In this document: one piece after another, positions 11,993 through 24,069 of the stretch | Position numbering within the stretch: position 1 is the first letter of the stretch | Layout: the number at the start of each line of letters is the position of its first letter | Assembly (NCBI GenBank): GCA_949775045.1 | Contig: OX459102.1 | Span: 5,824,185 to 5,888,184, forward strand | DNA from: Metridium senile | Taxonomy: Eukaryota; Cnidaria; Anthozoa; Actiniaria; Metridiidae | Length of the DNA stretch: 64,000 bases | Direction of reading: 5' to 3' | Program-made: the position numbers and the translations under genes | The notes under the pieces: generated by a model | Database searches by the model: none | Told to the model about the DNA's origin: nothing | Seen by the model: only the letters and a program-made list of their open reading frames with translations

Positions 11993-12345
11993 TGCTGCCC
12001 GGGGGGGTGCTCCCTTTGTCCAAGTGGTAGGGGTGATCGGCGGAAGATTTTGAAAATGACCCCTAAAAGGTACGCTCAGATGCAAATAAACCAGAGTACA
12101 AACGACGCTTAGAATTGATTTTTGAGCCAAATCTCTAAATGGACCCTAAAAGGTACGCACTGGAAATATTTTAACTTTGCGCGCTTAAAAATTAAGGGAG
12201 AACACCTGGTAAACACTTATTTTCATTATTTTTTTTGGTATCTCTTAGGGGCTACAGATAATTTGTGCAACGTCCTTTTTAAAACACTTCCCGTATCTTT
12301 AATGGGTGTTTTTGAAAATTACCCATGAACACACCCGATACTTTA
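11993..12345. repeat. Dispersed repeat with G-run, unit B
   Basis: Copy of the 3708 repeat at offset 8285. Confidence 0.45.
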
Positions 12346-12354
12346 AAGAAACAA

Positions 12355-12435
12355 GTGTAGCCTAGCTGGTTAGTGCGCTTGCTGGTTTTTAGTGCGCTGC
12401 TTTCGGAGCGAGAGGTTTCGAGTTGGATCCCCAGT
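12355..12435 (+). mobile_element. tRNA-derived (SINE head) sequence, unit B
   Basis: Copy of the 4070 sequence at offset 8285, with the A box at 12358-12369. Confidence 0.5.
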
Positions 12436-12631
12436 GGCCTCACGCTTGTTTCGACTCTTGTTTCGACACCAGTTCCAATCTGTGTAGCTTTGAATAGCTT
12501 TAAATACTCGTAAAACGGAGTATCGATGAAGAGAGAGCACCGCACGCGTCGGCTTCCTGGTAGATCAGCTATTCTATATATTATAGTGCTTTCCCTTTTT
12601 CATCCCTACAACACTCGATCTTACCACGTTT

Positions 12632-12905
12632 AATTATCAAAAAACGTTTACCCACATGAAATTAAAGCAACAAGCATCAAGCCAAGACCGAAATGAATTA
12701 TGGTCGTGCAGGTAATGTATTGAAATCACACTGGTTTTTTAAAATAACTATTATCAAAATGAGAGTATTTTCTACGTGCGTAAGAAGCCTTACAATCAAA
12801 TGCTCTAATTCCATAATTTTACCAGCACAAAACCAGCATTCATTTCGGTCTCGACTTGATGCATGTTGCTTTAGCTGCGACTATGTTTTTTTGAAATAAG
12901 AATAT
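12632..12905. mobile_element. Diverged MITE family C relative, unit B
   Basis: Copy of the element at 4347 at offset 8285. Confidence 0.55.
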
Positions 12906-14761
12906 ATATATTAATTATATAAGCTGACTCATGCAGCACTCATACATCGTGTTCTCAATATTACACACCAATCTTAACCCTCCCTACCCCTCTCCCTTCC
13001 CTTACCCTCTCCCTTCCCATCCCAGACTCCACCAATGTTCGGCACGACTTTAGCCATACTGACAGGGCCTCGTGTCGTTGTATAAAAAAAGTTCCGTTTT
13101 CCTAGTTTATAATATCTTTTCCCCCTCCTTGTTTGTTTACCAATTTCAGATCACGTGGCTTTTCAGATGCTACCCTTGATGATTCTTTCATATGTAAATT
13201 CTATAACACGTTCATCATGTTTATTTTAAAATAATAATTCCCAAGAGAATGCCACATGGTCTGCAATGGGCAATTTGCATACGGAAGTAAAGAGGCTTAT
13301 TAATGTTTATCAAGATGAAAAAGCAAATTATTGACTTCACATCTGCTGGTTAGACGTTTCCACTTTTTACTCATCCAAAACGTATGTTACTGTCACAAAA
13401 TCAAGATGTATTATTTAATGAGAAGAGGCTTTGATATGTTTTCATGCTACAGTTCACTGCACAAGTGATGAAGTTAACTCGACAGACGATCAATGCAAAA
13501 ACAAGAACGGAACTAGAAAGCTAAGGAAATCAGATTTGAGTTTTCGAACCCAACAAGTTAAAATTAACCATCTACAAATCAAGTTCTATGACAAATTGGA
13601 CAGTTTTGAGTACTCATTCTTTGAATATATCTAATTCACAAACTAGGATAAAAAGATGTAAATTAATTCAAATTGTTTAACATATTTCAACAAATAAATG
13701 TGTACATGTTAACACAAAAAAATGGAAAATATATTGGAATGCACGTGTGCGGCACGAGAGTACCTACGGGTCGTCAACAACATCAACATTTCTTCGTCGC
13801 GCAGTCTAGGACTCGTGCACGTGCACGTATTGATTAACAAACACTGTTCTTCATGCTTTCAAGGCTTACATTGAGCAACGAAGAACTAAATGGCACACAT
13901 CTTTCCGTCTATGATCTGAAATTTCCGGAAATCTCGGAATTGCATGCGATTAAGATAGTCTACTTTTCCCGCTCTTTTCGTGTCTTCAGTTTTGACGCGT
14001 GTACCATTTATTTTCCCGCTCTTTTCGGTTGGTTGACGCGCTTACCATCCACCGCTCATTTTGGTCCGCTATTTGTATCTATATGAAGTTTATATGGTTT
14101 TGTTTTAACTCGAATGGACACTAGCGAGTAAACTAGTATAGGGTGCGTCGGTGTTTGATATAAACGATAAATAATATATAGTATAATAAAATTTTTATCA
14201 CCGTAAAAAAAATGTTGACTTAACTTACTGACGTTATGAGCTTAAGCCCATCGTTGGAGTAAAATGACTTTTCGTATTTTTCGGACGACTGCTCAAAATG
14301 CCGTTCGGTTCTTCAAGTGATTAACAGATTAAGCGGGCTTGCCCACATGCAATGCTGTACTGTTTGTCTGATCAGCAAATTGCTTACCATTTACAAACAA
14401 ATTTCTAAACAGATGGATTTGGCTAAATGAAAAGCACCCCAGATTACTGTCGCTGCTCTATAAATTAGTTTTCAGGCATTGTTTGTCATACATGTCAGTA
14501 TTTTTGATACCATTAATTCTGCATTAAGTTTCAGTAACTATTTTCAATGCCGATCAAAACAAATCTTTGTTTAATCACGTTGTTATTCTAATTTCAGCAG
14601 GAAATGATTAGATCGGTTCATATATTAATTGTTCAACACGGAAAAACTGTGGCCGAGGAGAGGGTTGACCAATCAAAAATCATATCAGTAAGTAGCACCA
14701 TCTAATCGGACTTCATTATTTGCAACTTCCGTGTATACTATTGCATATGTTATATTACTAG

Positions 14762-14881
14762 TTAGCCAATCAGGTTGCCCCATTATGTCATAGGTGTTGT
14801 TATATCTTGGTTGTGTCATATCTTGGTTTCATATCTTCAACATCCATCAAAGACTGAAGAAGAACTTTGAAAGAAAAGACG
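14762..14881 (+). promoter_or_regulatory. Ly6 gene 3 promoter/5' UTR block
   Basis: Identical copy (offset 8285) of the block upstream of gene 2, with the CCAAT box at 14766-14770 and the leader ending at the ATG at 14882. Confidence 0.6.
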
Positions 14882-17800
14882 ATGAATACCTTGTTTTACG
14901 CCTTCTTGTTGGTTTCGCTTGTCGCCATTGGTAAGTAAATGAATTAAACCTTTGCAGTTGTTTTTTTTTTTTTGCTCAGTCTGAAGGCCGGATACAATTC
15001 GCTGCAACACGATGCAGTAACACGTTGCTGCAATGTCTCTCCGTGTGCATTCCTCGAAAACACGTCGCCGCAAAAACGCTCACTCATTTCGTTGCTGTAG
15101 CCTGACTCACGAATATAAACCAGTTTGAATGTGTGCGAAGTGTCGAGGGACAAAACTCTTTCGCGGGAAAAAAATCTGAACAAAACTTATATGTGCACAC
15201 GAGGGGAGTTGTAGCAGCACCATGTCGCCAAGTCGTGTTGTAGCAACTTGTCGTCTAATGTGTGACATGCAGCCTTAAATTGTAGGTGAATTACCTAAAG
15301 AATAGAGATAAAACCCGTGACATTTTGATTTGATGATGATTTGCACATTCCTTGCATTATTACTGGCTGTACTTACTACAAAATGATATATCACACTGCA
15401 AAAACAGCTGAGTAGATACAACACAGTATATTGCACTAATCATGCATTCAGGATAAAACTTTATAGTGAGTACACACAACTCTATAGTGAGTAAACCCAA
15501 CTCATTATTGAGTAAAAGTGAGGTTAAACTCAATATATTGAGTACATTGCACTAATGGTGCGTCTTCATCTATGTTTACTCTCAAATATGAGTTGGGTTT
15601 ACTCACTATAAAGTGTTCTCCTGAATGCATGATTAACGCAATATACTGTGTTGTATCTACTCAGCCGTTTTTGCAGTATACATACTATCGAAACTTGACT
15701 AAATAGCGAAGAAATCGAAACTTGACTATTGAATTTCGTTTGGTGATAGTAGCTAAGTGAACAAGATATGAGCACATTCCTTCATTTTATATACACCTAT
15801 TTCAAAAAACATGATCGCATTTTTAAACAACAAGCATCAAGCTAAGACCGAAATGCATGCTGGTTTTGTGCTGGTAATGTATTAAAATCAGACTTGTTAT
15901 CAGCAGAATTGATTGTAATACATAAAAATAAGTGAAAAAAAAAAATAAGTTTGTTATTAGTTCTTTTGAAAACAAGTCTGATTTCAATGCATTGCCAGCA
16001 CAAAACCAGCATTCATTTCGGTCTCGGCTTCATGCTTGTTGTTTAAGCTGCGTCAAAGTTTTTTTGAAATGAGTGCATACTACAAAGAGTAGGATCCACT
16101 TTTTAGGTAGGGTGCAAAGATTCGTTTTCATAGTGTATCAATCTTTACAATGCAGATCGACACTCGAACTGTGAACAGTTGATCAAATTGATTAGATGAA
16201 AGCGTTGGTAGTGCATTAACTTGATTAGAATTCTAAAAGAAAGGAAGGCCTTCTTCGAGTCATAAGATAGCCCAGGATCGCTCAAAATTGCCTATAAATC
16301 GCCTAAGATCGCCTTAGATTTTCTGAGCTTTTTGCTAAAATCGCCATAATCAAATTTTAATACCTTTTGTTTTTATTCTCAACCCTGATTGGTTATTTGT
16401 GGCTTATGTAAAAAATATACATCAAAGCGTTCACGGTTCAAGAGTCGGCCGGCTGTCCGCACTGTAAAGCATCTTAATTCCATGTGTTCTTTTGTTGTTA
16501 GTTGACTATCACGCTTTAGCTATTACACTTTGCTTGAAGGGTTCATTGAAACACTATATACTATAGAGCCGAATTCATTAGAGTTGATCTCATTGACCTT
16601 AGTCATACTACACCTATTTCAATAATCGTAGTCGCAATCAAACCTACAGTCCACACTCTGAAGCCTGCAAAGGATGTTGGTATTTCTGGCTCTTGTTATC
16701 AATTTATTCATAGCATATTTTAGTTGTAAGTGTTTGTGCTATATGAACATGACAAGTTTTACAGTGATAGATGGTGAAACATATATTTATTTAAAAAAGC
16801 GCGTAATAAATCACACATTCAGTTAAAATTACCGACATCCTTTGCAGGCTCTAGAGAACGTGTTGACTGTAGCTTTGGCTGCGACAACACTTTTTGAAAT
16901 AGGTGTATAATTATGGTGGAAATGACTTTTCAAGTAAACAAATATTTTAGCACTGTCATATAAAAGAACTATCATAACTATACATTCATGGAACGTTGAT
17001 ATGATCTATGCAAAATGTTTTAAAGTTATATGCTAAATTAAAATTGCAGGGATTTTTATGTTATGTAAATTTTTCCTTGAAGGCTTTGAGTCCTCGTTTT
17101 GGTATTTTTAGATCCGTAAAATTGAACCTCTTTTTCAGCAAACTTTCACAAATTATTGTTATCCTATATGATAGATTTCTTTTGCTTATAATTTTATCTA
17201 TTATTACTCGACGGGCGTAGCCCATTATTTTTCAGCTTGTAGAACAGATTTGAATTAGCGCTTTATAAGTAAATTATTATTATTATTATTGTTAAAGCGT
17301 GATCGTGAACCTAGTAGATTACCAGTACGAAAGCTGAAGTGTCTATCAACGAGAAGTAGGAAGCTCAAAGTATTTGTTTACAGCACTATTCGTAAAAATA
17401 CACCAAGGTCATCGACAATAAATTGCTGTTTTAAAGGAATAAAATAGTGTCAATGTGTAAATAATAATGATGTATGCAAATACAAGAAAAAGTGGGTTTA
17501 TAAACAAAGAAAGAAGTGTTGTTCGTTTATGTCATTCTTAAGAACACGCTACCATACTATAGAGAGCACTAAAGCTAAAAAGCTAGAAAGTATTTGTTTC
17601 TATTTATTGAATTGTAAGGGATAGTGCAATATGGATGCGCAGTAGCAAGAGTCCGGAACAACCTTAACATGTTATTTCACACATAATCTCATTTGCATTT
17701 TAAAAGTGGGTCATATGAATACGCACTAATAATTTGCAAATCTTTCTAGGTGAGGCGATCTACTGCAATCAATGCGAGTCATTCAGTTCATGGGCGTCTT

Positions 17801-18096
17801 GTAATGCTGACGCCATAAAGGTTCAATGCTCATTAGCTACAGCTTGCAGTAAAGTGCTTTTAAAAAGTAAAACTGAAAATGAAGTGGAAGTGGAAGTCTT
17901 CGCCAAGGGCTGTGCCAAAACATGTAACAAGAATGATATCCCTTCATGCCGGGATGGTGGTATACTTGATTGTGACATCCACTGTTGCGATAGTGACTTC
18001 TGCAACGCGGGCTCAAGTCTGTCTGCCAGTGTTTCCTTCACTGTCTTAGTAACTGCTGCAGGAACCGTTGCCCTCATCTTTGGAAAGATGATATAA
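14882..18096 (+). CDS. Ly6/uPAR-domain GPI-anchored protein, gene 3 (two exons)
   Basis: Exons 14882-14930 and 17750-18096; intron 14931-17749; 396 coding nt, 131 residues. Signal peptide identical to gene 2. The ectodomain is close to gene 2 but has an expanded EVEVEV stretch before the central FAKGC, CCDSDFCN at the end of the domain, and the short stalk NAGSSLSAS instead of the long one. The hydrophobic tail ends FGKMI. All 12 cysteines are present. The shared short stalk and tail link it to genes 4 and 5, whereas its first two-thirds match genes 1 and 2, so it is itself a mosaic. AATAAA at 18158-18163. Confidence 0.85.
15396..15676. mobile_element. MITE family B, unit B
   Basis: Copy at offset 8285 in the intron of gene 3, apparently identical. 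Confidence 0.75.
15794..16075. mobile_element. MITE family C, unit B
   Basis: Copy of the 7509-7790 element at offset 8285. Confidence 0.75.
16611..16905. mobile_element. MITE family A, copy in unit C
   Basis: Same element at offset 8285 from the unit B copy, apparently identical to it. Confidence 0.8.
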
Positions 18097-18345
18097 CATT
18101 GAAATAATGACTTTTCTTTTTTTAACTAATGCTTTGTAACAAAAACTAATGAACTAAAATAAATAAATTTGACACAAACACTCAAACGAACTTGTTCTTC
18201 AATATTCAATGTTCAGGACAGGTAACTCACATCAATTCTCAACTGATTCAAATCAGTTCTGATATGATAATTGCCTTCTTCTATATTTAATTTGCTTTTC
18301 AATGTCGTCTAGTCTTTGTTTTGTTTGCATAGTGATCGTTTCCTT

Positions 18346-18502
18346 TCTTCGAAAAAATTAACATGTGACCAAAGTTGTTTGCCAAAATATTTAACGTGCA
18401 GTGGAGGTAGTGAGTCGGAGTCTCCACAATTAGCACATAGGACACTAAATGTTACTACATGCTAAATACATTCAGACGTTAAAAAAGTGATTTATTTTTA
18501 AA
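18346..18502 (+). mobile_element. SINE 3' fragment, unit C
   Basis: Orthologous fragment in unit C, slightly diverged (AAAATTAACATGTGACC). Confidence 0.6.
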
Positions 18503-18532
18503 TATTTATTCCTTTTTGCCAAAAATGCTAGT

Positions 18533-18683
18533 AATCACGTAAGTACGTAGGCAAGTAAGCACGTAAGCACGTAAGCACGTAAGCACGTAAGCACGTAAGC
18601 ACGTAAGCACGTAAGCACGTAAGCACGTAAGCACGTAAGCACGTAAGTATGCAAGCACGTAGTCACGTAATTAGCACGTAAGC
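18533..18683. repeat. 8-bp minisatellite (GTAAGCAC)n, unit C, shorter
   Basis: Fewer copies than in A/B, with an interruption near 18648-18675. A two-copy remnant lies at about 25585-25598 downstream of gene 5, so the array is an old part of the gene 3' flank. Confidence 0.9.
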
Positions 18684-19282
18684 AATATGCAATATGTATA
18701 GCATGAAGTATATAAAACAAATAATTTAAATATATTTCCTATTATTTACGTAACTAAGTAAATCAATAGTGTTTTCTGTTCTACGCTGTTTGGAAAAAAA
18801 CATTACCATAGCTACAAGAAAACCTTTTCCCATGTTTCAAATATTGAATTTTTTTGGATTCCACAAATCTAGACTTCCTTTCCAGTTTTTCCTCATTTCT
18901 TAACAATGCCACACAACTGACGAAGTGAGCTCGGTAGACGATAGCACGGGAACTAGCAATAGAACTAGAAAGAGAAACCAAATGTACTACTAAGCTTTCG
19001 AACCAGGAAACCGAAATCACATTACCGCAAATTAATCAATTTGTAAAAATTACTGTCAAATTACTGTCGTAGTTCTCAACGCAAACGTTTCCTCGAATTT
19101 GCAGCCTACGACTTAACAAGAGCTTAAAGATCACAAAAATAAATTTCTGAAATCATTTCATAGAAAGAAACGTCAGTGAAGTAGCGTTATTTAATCGGAC
19201 CTCGTCTACTTAAACTTCCGTGTTACAAAAAAAATACTGAATTGAAACTGTTTTTATATGTTTGAGTTATAACTGCTCGCTG

Positions 19283-19396
19283 GTTAGCCAATCAGATCCC
19301 TTTATTACGTCATGTATGTAGGTTTTGTCATATCTTGGTGGTGTCAAATCTTCAATATCAATCAAAACCTGAAGAAGAACTTTGAAAGAATTAAAG
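19283..19396 (+). promoter_or_regulatory. Ly6 gene 4 promoter/5' UTR block
   Basis: CCAAT at 19288-19292, then TTTATTACGTCATG, a full CRE-like core TTACGTCAT. The leader is similar to the other copies but has an extra ATG just before the family start. Confidence 0.6.
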
Positions 19397-22214
19397 ATGA
19401 TGAATACCTTGTTTTACGCCTTCTGGTTGGTTTCGCTTGTAGCCATTAGTAAGTAAATGAATTGTACCTTTAAAAAAAGTTAAAGAAACAAAACACCTGG
19501 CAAAGAAAACTCTTCCTCAGGTTTCAGTTCCCCTCAAGACAATTAATGAAATGATTGAAAAGACTGAAAAAACGCATAAAATTGAAACGACAACAAACAA
19601 CTCCATTACAGCATAGATACATTTGCTACAGAAAAGTATTATCCATTGATAGTTTATCCATAAATTTTTGTTTTTAAAATCCTTGTTTGATGAAAAAACT
19701 TTGTGTCGATGCATGACAACTTTCCTCGCTATCGCTAGCCGTGGATATTCTTGTACTTTTCATTTTGTAATTTCAGTCTTGAAAGATTCTCTCTTGGAAG
19801 ATTCTCAGATTTCAAGGTTTTTATTGCAAGGTTGTTTGTTTCTTTAACTTTTTTTTCCGCGAAGATCGTCCTTTTACTATAAATATTTTGATCGGAAGTT
19901 AATTTACGGAAATGTTCGGGAGTTACAAAATACAGCGCACGGGAGTATAGCGGGGGAAGCCAACTTTTACACTCAGGAGAAGGGTAAGGTGTTTTGCTGT
20001 TACTAAAAATAGCTCGGATGTGAATTTACGTGGCGCGCGGGCTAATATAGAAGTTTCGCTCTCTTATTTATCCTCTCTTGGTGAGAGATATTGTGATGCA
20101 GTGTGGTTGGAATTGTTTGCGGTGTTGCAATATTCAAGCGGCTATATATTAATATAATCGCAGCGACTTTATTCGATATTATAGTCTTTATTGCTTCGAA
20201 ATTACTGCTTAGTCGAACACAGCGTTCAAACGACTAGGCATGCGTGACAACATTTTCACAGAGGTAAATTTGACATTGTAAACATGTTTGAAGTCGATTT
20301 ATATGAAATTCTTTGAATATTTAAGCTTGAATTTTCGTGTACATTACCTTAAGTTTGTTATATTCGGTGAGACTACCATTAGCTTACACTTAGCAAATCG
20401 AATGTGGTTTAGCGTTGTCTGTACTCTTATCGACAACGATATTCGTCATGACAGTGGTCAAAATGTTGTGGACTCACGACGCGCAGCGGAGTGAGTCAGC
20501 AACAAATTTTGATCACTGTCATGACGAATATCGTTGTCGATAAGAGTACAGACAACGCTAAACCACATTCGATTTGTTTTTTACAACACAAACCAAAATA
20601 AATGTACAAAAAGTAAAATGTCAGTTAACGGACGAAAAATGACGAATTTGTCACGCATCGAACTCAATGGTTTCTCTTCAAGCTACGGAAAATCACACAA
20701 TTTACGAAAATGATCTTTTTTCAGCCGGTAAAAAACAAATAAGCTTATTTTCATACAGAAATACAGTGCACTGTTTGTCTTGAGAGACTGCTAATTGAAG
20801 TTAGAAAAGTACAAGAACGTCAAACACGGCCGATTAGCTGCATGCATGGTTCTGGTGAAACGTTTTTGAAAATTTTCAAACAAAATGCATTTTTTATACA
20901 TTAAAACTGATCATATAGAAGATTACACAATATCTGATATGTCTAGCATTTGAACAACATTCTAAGCTTTTCAAATCAGTTCTGAACGAATGGTATTGTT
21001 CGTCAAAAATGTAATTTTGAGCACGTTTTTGTTGAAAAGACTACAGAATTGATTGTGAGTGAAGATTTGTCGAAAAGACTTAAAAATCGCATAAAATTAA
21101 AACGACAACAGCTCCATGACAGCATAGTTACATTTATTACAATTTTCTACTTACAGAAAAGTAATTTTCATTGATAGTTTATCCATAAACTTCTTTTTAA
21201 AATCCTTTTTTGACGAAAAAACTTTGTGGATGACAAACTTTCCCTCAATTCCGCACGAGTGTTGTGTGACATGATGACGTGATCGCCGTTGTCTGGACTC
21301 TTATTTACCACGGTAAATGAACCAATCAGCGCGCGAGAATTCACACAAGTGTTGTAAAATTTGATATTCTTGTTCATATTTTGAGAAAAAAGCGATAAAA
21401 GTCGACATGCCCACTCCTTCGTTTTCATAGAGACCGTACGAATGTCAGATTTTTGTGCTGGATCATTTACTTGCTTTTTTCGCGCATGCGTAGTCGTTTG
21501 ACCGCTGTGTTGCTTAGCCGTTACTGATTTTTTAATTCTGGTTCACACTAGCGACATATAAGTATGAGCAATATACGCAGACTCAGTTGCGCTTTGCTCA
21601 TTGGCCGCACTTGTACATGTTTTTTCTCACAAACAAAACAATACAGATTTTTTCGAAACCGCTTTTATAATTAATAAAATGATTTTTATAATTAATAAAA
21701 TGATTTTTAAAGTGACTTATGAAAGCAATGAAAGCAAATAGCTACACGAACACCTGATTAGCATGTTACTTTAAAAATATGCTCATTTGCATGTTAAAAG
21801 TGCGTTATACTACTGAAACGCTTTACTAATTACAATATTAGTGGGATTCTACTTAATAATTTGCATATCTTTTTAGGTGAGGCAATCAAGTGCAATCAAT
21901 GCTTTTCATACAGTTCATGGGCGGCTTGTGATTACACCGCGATAAAGGTTGATTGCCTATACGGCATTACGGATTGTATTAAAATATATGGCAAGTATAG
22001 ATCGAGGACAAAAGAAGAATTCGCCAAGGGCTGTGCAAACACGTGTAACAAGTATGATGTAGCAGTGTGCCATAATGGTGATGCGGATTGTAAGATCCAC
22101 TGTTGCGATAGTGACTACTGCAACGCGGGCTCAAGTCTGTCTGCCAGTGTTTCCTTCACTGTGTTGGTAACTGCTGCAGGAACCGTTGCCCTCATCTTTG
22201 GAAAGATGATATAA
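19397..22214 (+). CDS. Ly6/uPAR-domain GPI-anchored protein, gene 4 (two exons)
   Basis: Exons 19397-19448 and 21877-22214; intron 19449-21876. Two ATGs occur in tandem (19397 and 19400), so the protein is 129 or 128 residues; the second ATG aligns with the start in the paralogs. Exon 1 differs from the family by Leu to Trp (AFWLVS), and its last base makes the junction codon Ser instead of Gly. Exon 2 has 12 cysteines, begins EAIKCNQC and ends CCDSDYCN. The ectodomain is only about half identical to genes 1-3, but the last ~100 nt match gene 5 exactly from the CC codons to the stop. The intron carries a perfect-arm palindrome at 20395-20576. AATAAA at 22271-22276. Confidence 0.85.
20395..20576. 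mobile_element. Palindromic element in the intron of gene 4
   Basis: Left arm from 20395 (CAAATCGAATGTGGTTTAGC) and right arm to 20576 are near-perfect reverse complements of ~75 bp. Between them lies a smaller hairpin GACTCACGACGCGCAGC...GAGTGAGTC. Part of a larger repeat (about 20040-21545), pieces of which reappear inverted at 30083-30470. Confidence 0.75.
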
Positions 22215-24069
22215 AGTTAAAATAATGGTTTTTCTTTTTTAACTAATGCTTTGTAAAACTAATGAACTAAAATAAACTAGACGCCCTGATAGAGCGTGCA
22301 CTCGTTCCCTGGATGCTAGGTTATAAGCTGGGAACAGGTAGAACTAGTTTACAGATTTGAATGACAGAAATGCATTGTCACTGAACGCACACAATTTGTG
22401 CACAATGTTATGAATTTGCTAAAACTAAAACAATATGAATATCAAATAAATCAAAATGTGTGGATTTGTCTAATTTGATGTGCCGATTATATATATTGTG
22501 GTAGCCATCCTATGCCGCTTGTTTAGAACTGGCTGATCATAAAGATGTGGCATCATATGATTTTGACAATGTACCATCAGTAAACGTTGTGTTAGAAAGT
22601 ATTAGCTGGTCATTTTTACATTTCAATAGAAATACTTCAAAGTTCATAGTAAAACGTTTCTTCAACCAAAATGTTTTTTATTTTCCAAGCTTTCGGGCCT
22701 AACAGCCCATCATCAGGGTTGCAGCAGTAAGTGTAAAAACGGTTAAAAAACACGAATAAAAACTCATGCGCACGCTTTAAAGCGCGTGCTATTCTACGAT
22801 GGAATAGAATAATTTTTATTAGAAGTAATGTAACAGGCTTCTGACCACTTTCTCTGGTGCCTTCTGCCTTCTGATTTTAAAATCGTAGCCTCACACCATG
22901 CAATGCGATGGCCCTATTTGTGCGCATGGTCTGCCAACGCTGACATTTCAACTTCAAATTAAAGTTGTTTTATTTTGTTGAATAATACAGTTTATAGAAT
23001 AACCAGAGAAACACAGCTTGAAACCAGTTGTTTAAATAGTAATATTGTCTATAACACACAATGTTTTACTTGAAGAACTACTTGACAGTATTAAAACCAT
23101 TTGATCACCTGCACCACCAACATCTAACAATTGTAAACCTCGTTCAGCTAATCTAGCTATACTGCAATAATACCACTGGGCGAATTCTTGGCACAGTTTG
23201 CACAATATTATCTTGAATTAGAGGGCCAGGATTTGATTCAATGACACCGGTGAGATAAGTAATTTCCGTCAGTCTACAAATACAACAGCTCTAATTTTGA
23301 GTACAATATTTTATTGAATAAATGCATTTGGTGTCATTACAAATAAACTTCGTCCTTGTTTTACTACAATACGATTTACTAATGAATAGATTATTAAAAC
23401 TTACTTTTCATTGTATAGTAATTTGTTTTGTTTTTCGACCATAATTGTTGTCTCTTCGTTTGTCGCTGCTAGGATAGTTTCCTCACGAATGGAAGTAGAA
23501 GCGACCATATATTTGCTGATCTCCTCGTTTGTTGGTGCTAGGACAGCTTCCTTCCGAATGGAAAATGTTTTGATTTCATAAAATATGTCCATTTTGCTAA
23601 TGTAGAATGAATAACAGTGAACATGAAATAACAATTATACAATGTATGTTAACTGCAATTAATGCTATTATCAAGCATTTGATCGGTGTTACATGATATA
23701 TATATATTTTTTAGTGTTAATGTTTTTTTGGTGGACAATATTAATGACATTGACTGTATATAAAATTCCTATTGATACATCTAAAATACAATTTATACTA
23801 TATATCTTAAACTAAGCCTTCAGTGCGTTACAAAAATAGAACTATTGGGATATCGTCAAAATCACCTGTTGTCTTTTCAAAATATAATGCGCATCCCTTT
23901 TTCCTGGTTGGTAAAAAATATCATACCCTCCCCCTATCTTTGGCCAGTTTATTAGTAAAGCTGCATACAATTAGTGACCCCATACACTAATAAATAAAAG
24001 CCCCCCTTACTCGAGCCTTGCATTTGTGCTGATACTGTGATGCGAGGTTAAACGATAGGGTCGAAGACG
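22215..24069. other. Intergenic DNA between genes 4 and 5
   Basis: Apart from the Penelope fragment I see no feature. The minus-strand ORF at 23401-23634 contains two similar ~15-residue segments (IREE/IRKE...APTNEE), an internal direct repeat of unknown meaning. The last 190 bp before gene 5 lack the family promoter block. Confidence 0.4.
22660..22952 (-). mobile_element. Penelope-like retroelement, degraded 3' end
   Basis: On the minus strand, 22950 down to about 22795 reads the C-terminal part of a GIY-YIG endonuclease of Penelope-like elements (SALADHAH, then GHRIAWCEATILKSEGRR and RKWSEACYI). Two in-frame stops break it (after AHK and after IPS). It is followed by the usual 3' sequence CTGATGATGGGCTGTTAGG and CCCGAAAGCTT. 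5'-truncated and inactive. Confidence 0.75.

Larger units (their letters stand above)
8277..16561 (+). repeat. Tandem segmental duplication, unit B (chimeric)
   Basis: Second unit, exactly 8285 bp. Its first ~0.9 kb carries the variants of unit C (for example GATCTCATT instead of GCTCTCATT near the start, and a 7-bp insertion near 9091). The remainder carries the variants of unit A. The last A/B difference is at 9166 and the first B/C difference is at 9343, which brackets the switch. Confidence 0.95.
16562..18945 (+). repeat. Tandem duplication, partial unit C
   Basis: Matches unit B almost base for base to about 17880, then diverges moderately through exon 2, the 3' flank and the minisatellite. 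At about 18945 it jumps to sequence that in units A/B lies ~2.7 kb further on. Units A/B therefore carry roughly 2.7 kb (about 2470-5170 in A) that C lacks. Confidence 0.85.
18097..19282. other. Intergenic DNA between genes 3 and 4
   Basis: Carries the polyA region of gene 3, a SINE fragment, the short minisatellite and the recurring module at 18905-19020. The segment at about 19150-19240 (GAAACGTCAGTGAAGTAGCG) is conserved upstream of the promoter at 26650 and, inverted, at 31700-31730. No coding sequence recognised. Confidence 0.55.

Noticed and set aside
23401..23634. Small protein with internal TNEE repeats
   Set aside because: No homology, no splice or promoter context, and the repeat is explained by a short DNA duplication.
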